From NCBI GenBank assembly GCA_050945895.1, contig JBMNTU010000012.1:1-30962 (forward strand): 30,962 bases of DNA, in the 5' to 3' direction. Numbering within the stretch: the stretch's first letter is position 1; the number at the start of each line of letters is the position of its first letter. The translations under genes and the position numbers were made by a program. Of this stretch, positions 26,688-30,962 are shown in pieces. This DNA is from JBMNTU01 sp050945895. Its GTDB lineage: Bacteria > Bacillota > Clostridia > Christensenellales > Christensenellaceae. The notes below the pieces were generated by a model. That model saw nothing but the letters and a program-made list of their open reading frames with translations, was not told the origin of the DNA and did no database searches.

Positions 26688-27791
26688 TTAACTAGGTTGC
26701 ATCAGGTATGTCTTCTGGTTATCCCACAGAAGCACACATTTTTCCGAAAGCTGTTTGGCGCGCGCCACTTCTATATCGAGCTGTTCCGACTTGTCAAACG
26801 TCCCGTCGGTATTGTACACATAAATCTCCGACGAGGCAATGGCATAAAACTTGTTTTGCGTAATGGCCACCGCCCGCACATTCCGCGGCAAATTGAGCGC
26901 AACGCTCGTAAGGTCTGTCGAATATACATGGGCCGACTGTATGCTTGCCCTGCTGTCCGCCGGTATATATGCCAGCCGGATCGTGTCTCCGGAAATGCTT
27001 TTTGCCGCCGGCTGCCAGCCGTATACCAGAGCCTCCGTCTGTTTTTCTCCAAAATATGTATACGACATTAGGTTGTGCGTGCCCGACGGGAAGATCAGGC
27101 TGTCCGTAAAATAGACTTCCTCCACAATCTGCGTATTGATCCCCATATTGCTGGTGGGCGTGCCGTCCGCCTTATAGGTGGAAATATTGGACACCGGCAC
27201 CACGCTTGTGGTATCCAGCGTCAAAAGCCAGAACATATCGTTTTCCCCATGGAAGCCAAAGTCGATGACCTGCCGTGTATACGCTTCCACCGGCTTCACC
27301 TGTTCGCCCGCTTCGTTAAGCAGGTAAATATAATACAGCGTTTCTTCCGCCTCGTTGACCGAGCTGGAAAGCACTGCTGTATTGTTCTTTCCGCACGTAA
27401 CCTTCAGCACATTGTCGAACGATGTGGAAAAAAGCTGTTCTTTGGCAAACGTCATTACCTGTACCGATTTATCGGTATATACGGCAATCTGTTCCTCCGA
27501 AACGGCAAGCTCCGCCTGCTGCATATCCAGCGGCAGCGCCCACGTCTCCACCCCTTCATAGTCCATCAGATGCAGCACATCGTTTTCGTTGTACAAAACA
27601 CCCTGCTCCGTCGCCACGGCGTTTTCCGGAATCATGCTGTCCAGTTCCACCATGCCCGAGCGTTTGAACGTAATATCCGCAAAAAAGAAAAAATACACAA
27701 ACAACAACACCGCCGCCGCAATAACCAGCGCCGTTATCAATATTTTAAAACGTGTCCGCATTTTTTTCCGCCGCGACGGCTTCATATACAT
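26688..27791 (-). CDS. Membrane-anchored extracytoplasmic propeller-like protein (DUF5711-like)
   Basis: A 367-residue protein with a short basic N-terminus (KPSRRKKMRTRFK), one membrane helix near residues 18-36 (ILITALVIAAAVLLFVYFFFF), and a long beta-rich external domain with repeated hydrophobic strands. It resembles DUF5711 in layout, but this is from memory and not checked. No catalytic motif is visible. Its architecture parallels the protein at 11643-12806. Start choice: a TTG at 27812 has no good site, while ATG at 27791 has GAGGG seven bases upstream and leads to MYMKPSRR. It is the first gene before cvpA and has a promoter about 40 bases upstream. Confidence 0.8.
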   Translation of the reverse strand: MYMKPSRRKKMRTRFKILITALVIAAAVLLFVYFFFFADITFKRSGMVELDSMIPENAVATEQGVLYNENDVLHLMDYEGVETWALPLDMQQAELAVSEEQIAVYTDKSVQVMTFAKEQLFSTSFDNVLKVTCGKNNTAVLSSSVNEAEETLYYIYLLNEAGEQVKPVEAYTRQVIDFGFHGENDMFWLLTLDTTSVVPVSNISTYKADGTPTSNMGINTQIVEEVYFTDSLIFPSGTHNLMSYTYFGEKQTEALVYGWQPAAKSISGDTIRLAYIPADSRASIQSAHVYSTDLTSVALNLPRNVRAVAITQNKFYAIASSEIYVYNTDGTFDKSEQLDIEVARAKQLSEKCVLLWDNQKTYLMQPS

Positions 27792-27829
27792 ACAGTAACC
27801 CTCGTACCCCAAATCAATAACTTCTAAGC

Positions 27830-27835
27830 ATTATA
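27830..27835 (-). promoter_or_regulatory. Extended -10 element before the propeller-like gene
   Basis: On the minus strand TGATATAAT (extended -10 TGn-TATAAT; the TATAAT is 27835-27830) lies 39 bases before the ATG at 27791. No convincing -35 is present, which an extended -10 can tolerate. Confidence 0.5.
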
Positions 27836-27975
27836 TCATCCCGGCACAAAAAATCATATAGCTCCGAAATGATGATACAACAATAGTAAATGTTTTGGCA
27901 AGCTGCCCTCTGCTCCATCTGTTTTCATATTAAGAATCTGTTTTTATGCATCGCGTAACCCTTGCAACATTTTTT

Positions 27976-28022
27976 ATTATACCATAGGTGCTGTAGGATT
28001 TTCACTTTATATTTGGTATAAT
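27976..28022. promoter_or_regulatory. Back-to-back promoters driving both directions
   Basis: Two copies of extended -10 TGG-TATAAT face away from each other: minus-strand TATAAT at 27981-27976 (preceded by TATGG) and plus-strand TATAAT at 28017-28022 (preceded by TTTGG). The 35 bases between them contain both upstream regions. The plus promoter feeds dapF-cca; the minus one would add to expression of the membrane-protein pair. The surrounding 28,058-27,792 interval holds no gene. Confidence 0.6.
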
Positions 28023-28057
28023 GTCCTGTAAATAATATATGAACGGGAGTGATTTGG

Positions 28058-28868
<811 letters not shown>

Positions 28869-28882
<14 letters not shown>

Positions 28883-30245
28883 CCTCGGCGCGCCTCTCCG
28901 GCACTTGCTGGAACAGTTTGGCCAAAAAAATATCGCGCTTTTTTGCGTGGGTGGGTGCGTTCGAAACAAGCTTTTGTCCCTCCCTGTCAAAGATATTGAT
29001 GTTTGTGCTGCCCATCCTCCTGCGTCGCTTTTGGATCTTTCCTTTAAAAATATAATGATTCATCCGCGCGAATACGGCCTGGGCACGCTCATCATTGAAC
29101 AATGCTTCGAAGATGCTCAATACACCTATGAGTATACCGCGTTCCGCAAGGACAATTATGGGCGACAAGGTTCCCACAAGCCCGAACACATTCAATATAC
29201 TTCCGATATTTTGGAGGACGCCAAGCGTCGGGATTTTACCATAAACGCGCTTTATGCCGATAAGACCGGAGCCGTTGCCGACCCTACCGGCCGCGGACTT
29301 GCCGATTTGGAAAGGCGGTCTGTCGCGCAGATCATGCCGTTTACCATTTCGGAAGATGCCCTGCGGATTATGCGTATGGTACGGTTTGCCTGCACGCTCG
29401 GTTTTTCAATTGAGCCGGATACGCTTACGGCCGCAAAGGAAAACATTTCCAAACTCGCCAATATATCCAAAGAACGGGTACGGGATGAATTTTTTATGAT
29501 TTTGCTTGCCGATACGGCATACGGGCAAAAAGACGGCGTACTGCGCGGCCTGGAGTTGCTCAAAGAGCTTGGCGCCCTGCAATATATCATTCCCTCTCTG
29601 CTGTCCGGCGAGGGCTTTGCGCAGAATGCCGAATACCACAAATATGACGTGCTGGACCATGCCATCCATTCCTGCGCCGCAGCGCCGCCCGACCTTATAA
29701 CAAGGCTTGCCGCCCTGCTGCACGATATCGCCAAGCCCTCCGTTTATTTTCGCGACCATAATATGTACGCACACCCGGAGGATGGCGCGCATATGGCCGA
29801 GCAGACGCTGGCCGCGCTCCGCACACCCAAGGATATTACGGAAAAAGTTTCCGGGCTGGTTCGCCGGCATATGTTCGACCTTGGCAACAGCGCCAAGGAA
29901 AAAGCCGTGCTGCGGCTCCTTTCAAAGCTTGGAAGAGAGCAGTTTTTGCGGCTTATCGAACTTCGCCGCGCCGATTTTCTGGGGTCGGGCAAGGGCAACG
30001 AGGCAAAGAGTGCTGACAAATGGCAGGCTATTTTGGAAAAGCTGGAACAATCAAACGCGCCCATCGAAAAAAGCGCGCTCAAGGTAAACGGGCACGACAT
30101 CATGAAAGAGCTGCAAATCGGGCCTTCGCCGCTTGTCGGCCATATTCTGGCAGAGCTGCATACCATCGCCTTAAAAAAACCATCACAAAATAACTACAAA
30201 AGTTTGATCAGATATGCTAGAATGATATACACGCGATACCGATAA
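28869..30245 (+). CDS. cca: CCA tRNA nucleotidyltransferase (class II, with HD domain)
   Basis: A 458-residue class II enzyme that adds or repairs the 3' CCA of tRNA. The head has the GGCVRNKLLSLPVKDID active-site block, with D-x-D carboxylates, and RRDFTINALYAD. The later EDALRIMRMVRFACTLGF is the nucleotide-selecting EDxxR helix. A C-terminal HD-type domain is visible (ALLHDIAKPSVYFRDHN and TLAALRTPKDI). Start is TTG at 28869 behind AGGAG at 6-base spacing; the frame overlaps the end of dapF, so the two are translationally coupled. Class II enzymes vary in whether they add CCA or only CC or A; this cannot be decided from the sequence alone. Confidence 0.95.
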
Positions 30246-30266
30246 TTTACTGGAGGAGTAACAAAG

Positions 30267-30962
30267 GTGTTTGAGCAAATCAATTCCCGCGGGTTTCTGA
30301 ACAGGGAACACACTGGGGAATATGCAGAAATAGAATTCGATACATATGTATCCGGAAGGGGTACAGAAGAAATCGAAAGTATTACGACCGGCATCCACTA
30401 CCACGAAAAAGGGGAGGGGTTGCCGCTGATTCTTGTGCACGGCATTGGCCAGTCCGCCTACACCTGGCGTAAAAATTTCGAAGAGCTTTCCGAACACTTC
30501 CATGTTTATGCAATCGATTTGCCGGGGCACGGCTTTTCCGGGCGCCCCCAAATCAGCTACAGTATCGAAGAAATGGCGCTGGCCATCGAAGCGTTCATGA
30601 ATGCAATGGAGCTTCCCTCCGCCAGTTTTTGCGCATTTGCAGAAAGCACCGGCTATGTGCTCGATTTTGCGCAGCACAACCCCGAACGGGTAGACCGGTT
30701 GATTTTTATTTCTCCCATGGTTTCCGTGCCCGGGCGCGGGCGGTCTCGCGGTATTTTATCTGTTTTCGGCAGTATTGCGCAAAAAATGATGCTCAACCTG
30801 CAAACGATTAAAAGCACCTTGGAAGATTGCTACTTCGACCGGACGCTGGTGACCGACCAGGTGGCAGAGGAATACTTCAACGTTATTTCCGACAAAGATT
30901 TTAAAATCATTGCGCGGCTTTCCATTTCCAATTTTATCGATGAAGACGTCGTGGCCGCTATC
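30267..30962 (+). CDS. Alpha/beta hydrolase (partial, C-terminus off window)
   Basis: Only 232 residues are visible, and the right edge cuts the gene. The start GTG at 30267 follows TGGAGGAG at about 10-base spacing. The oxyanion-hole motif LVHGIGQSAYTWRKN and the LPGHGFSGRP segment are standard for the alpha/beta hydrolase fold. The nucleophile elbow reads FAESTGY: the nucleophilic Ser is kept but the first Gly of the G-x-S-x-G motif is Ala. The following YVLDFAQHNPERVDRLIFISP strand-helix-strand is typical. The substrate is unknown. It lies 21 bases after cca, probably in the same transcript. Confidence 0.88.
   Translation, partial: MFEQINSRGFLNREHTGEYAEIEFDTYVSGRGTEEIESITTGIHYHEKGEGLPLILVHGIGQSAYTWRKNFEELSEHFHVYAIDLPGHGFSGRPQISYSIEEMALAIEAFMNAMELPSASFCAFAESTGYVLDFAQHNPERVDRLIFISPMVSVPGRGRSRGILSVFGSIAQKMMLNLQTIKSTLEDCYFDRTLVTDQVAEEYFNVISDKDFKIIARLSISNFIDEDVVAAI

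Overview
The window is a chromosomal housekeeping segment of a Gram-positive bacterium of the Bacillota, most likely class Clostridia, with a roughly balanced base composition. This rests on gene content and order: spoVG-glmU-pth-mfd, a SpoVB-like flippase followed by a YabN-type MazG protein and an S4 protein, radA-yacL, and rpoB-rpoC-(L7Ae)-rpsL all match the conserved Bacillus/Clostridium backbone. Strong AGGAGG-like ribosome binding sites, frequent TTG and GTG starts and sigma-A type promoters agree. The genus cannot be fixed from sequence alone. No CRISPR array, insertion sequence, phage gene, rRNA or tRNA was seen.

Layout. Everything from 1 to about 27,800 is read on the minus strand. 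From right to left: a membrane-anchored extracytoplasmic protein and a CvpA-family membrane protein; spoVG with its own promoter; a 458-base gene-free interval with a promoter and an unusual covarying tandem-hairpin element; glmU-pth-mfd-prsA-like, closed by a strong terminator at 18,076-18,102; a flippase and YabN/MazG pair with its own promoter; hup as a promoter-gene-terminator unit; rqcP (S4), a fused ispDF, a second membrane-anchored propeller-like protein, radA and yacL; then a strong promoter and the rpoB-rpoC-unknown-L7Ae-rpsL transcript, cut by the left edge. The last 2.9 kb turns to the plus strand: dapF, cca and a truncated alpha/beta hydrolase gene, fired by a promoter back-to-back with a minus-strand one.

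Functionally the segment joins transcription (RpoB, RpoC, Mfd), translation and its quality control (S12, L7Ae-like, Pth, CCA enzyme, RqcP), cell-wall precursor and lipid-carrier supply (GlmU, DapF, IspDF, flippase), nucleoid and recombination proteins (HU, RadA) and envelope proteins (PrsA-like, CvpA, two propeller-like anchors). It is not an accessory island. The items most worth attention are the tandem covarying RNA-like element upstream of glmU, a Cys-rich two-helix membrane protein between rpoC and the L7Ae gene, a long acidic RpoB tail, a YabN with an apparently dead methylase half, a parvulin-like lipoprotein missing one catalytic-site His, and the uncoupling of rpoB from rplKAJL with radA-yacL taking its place.
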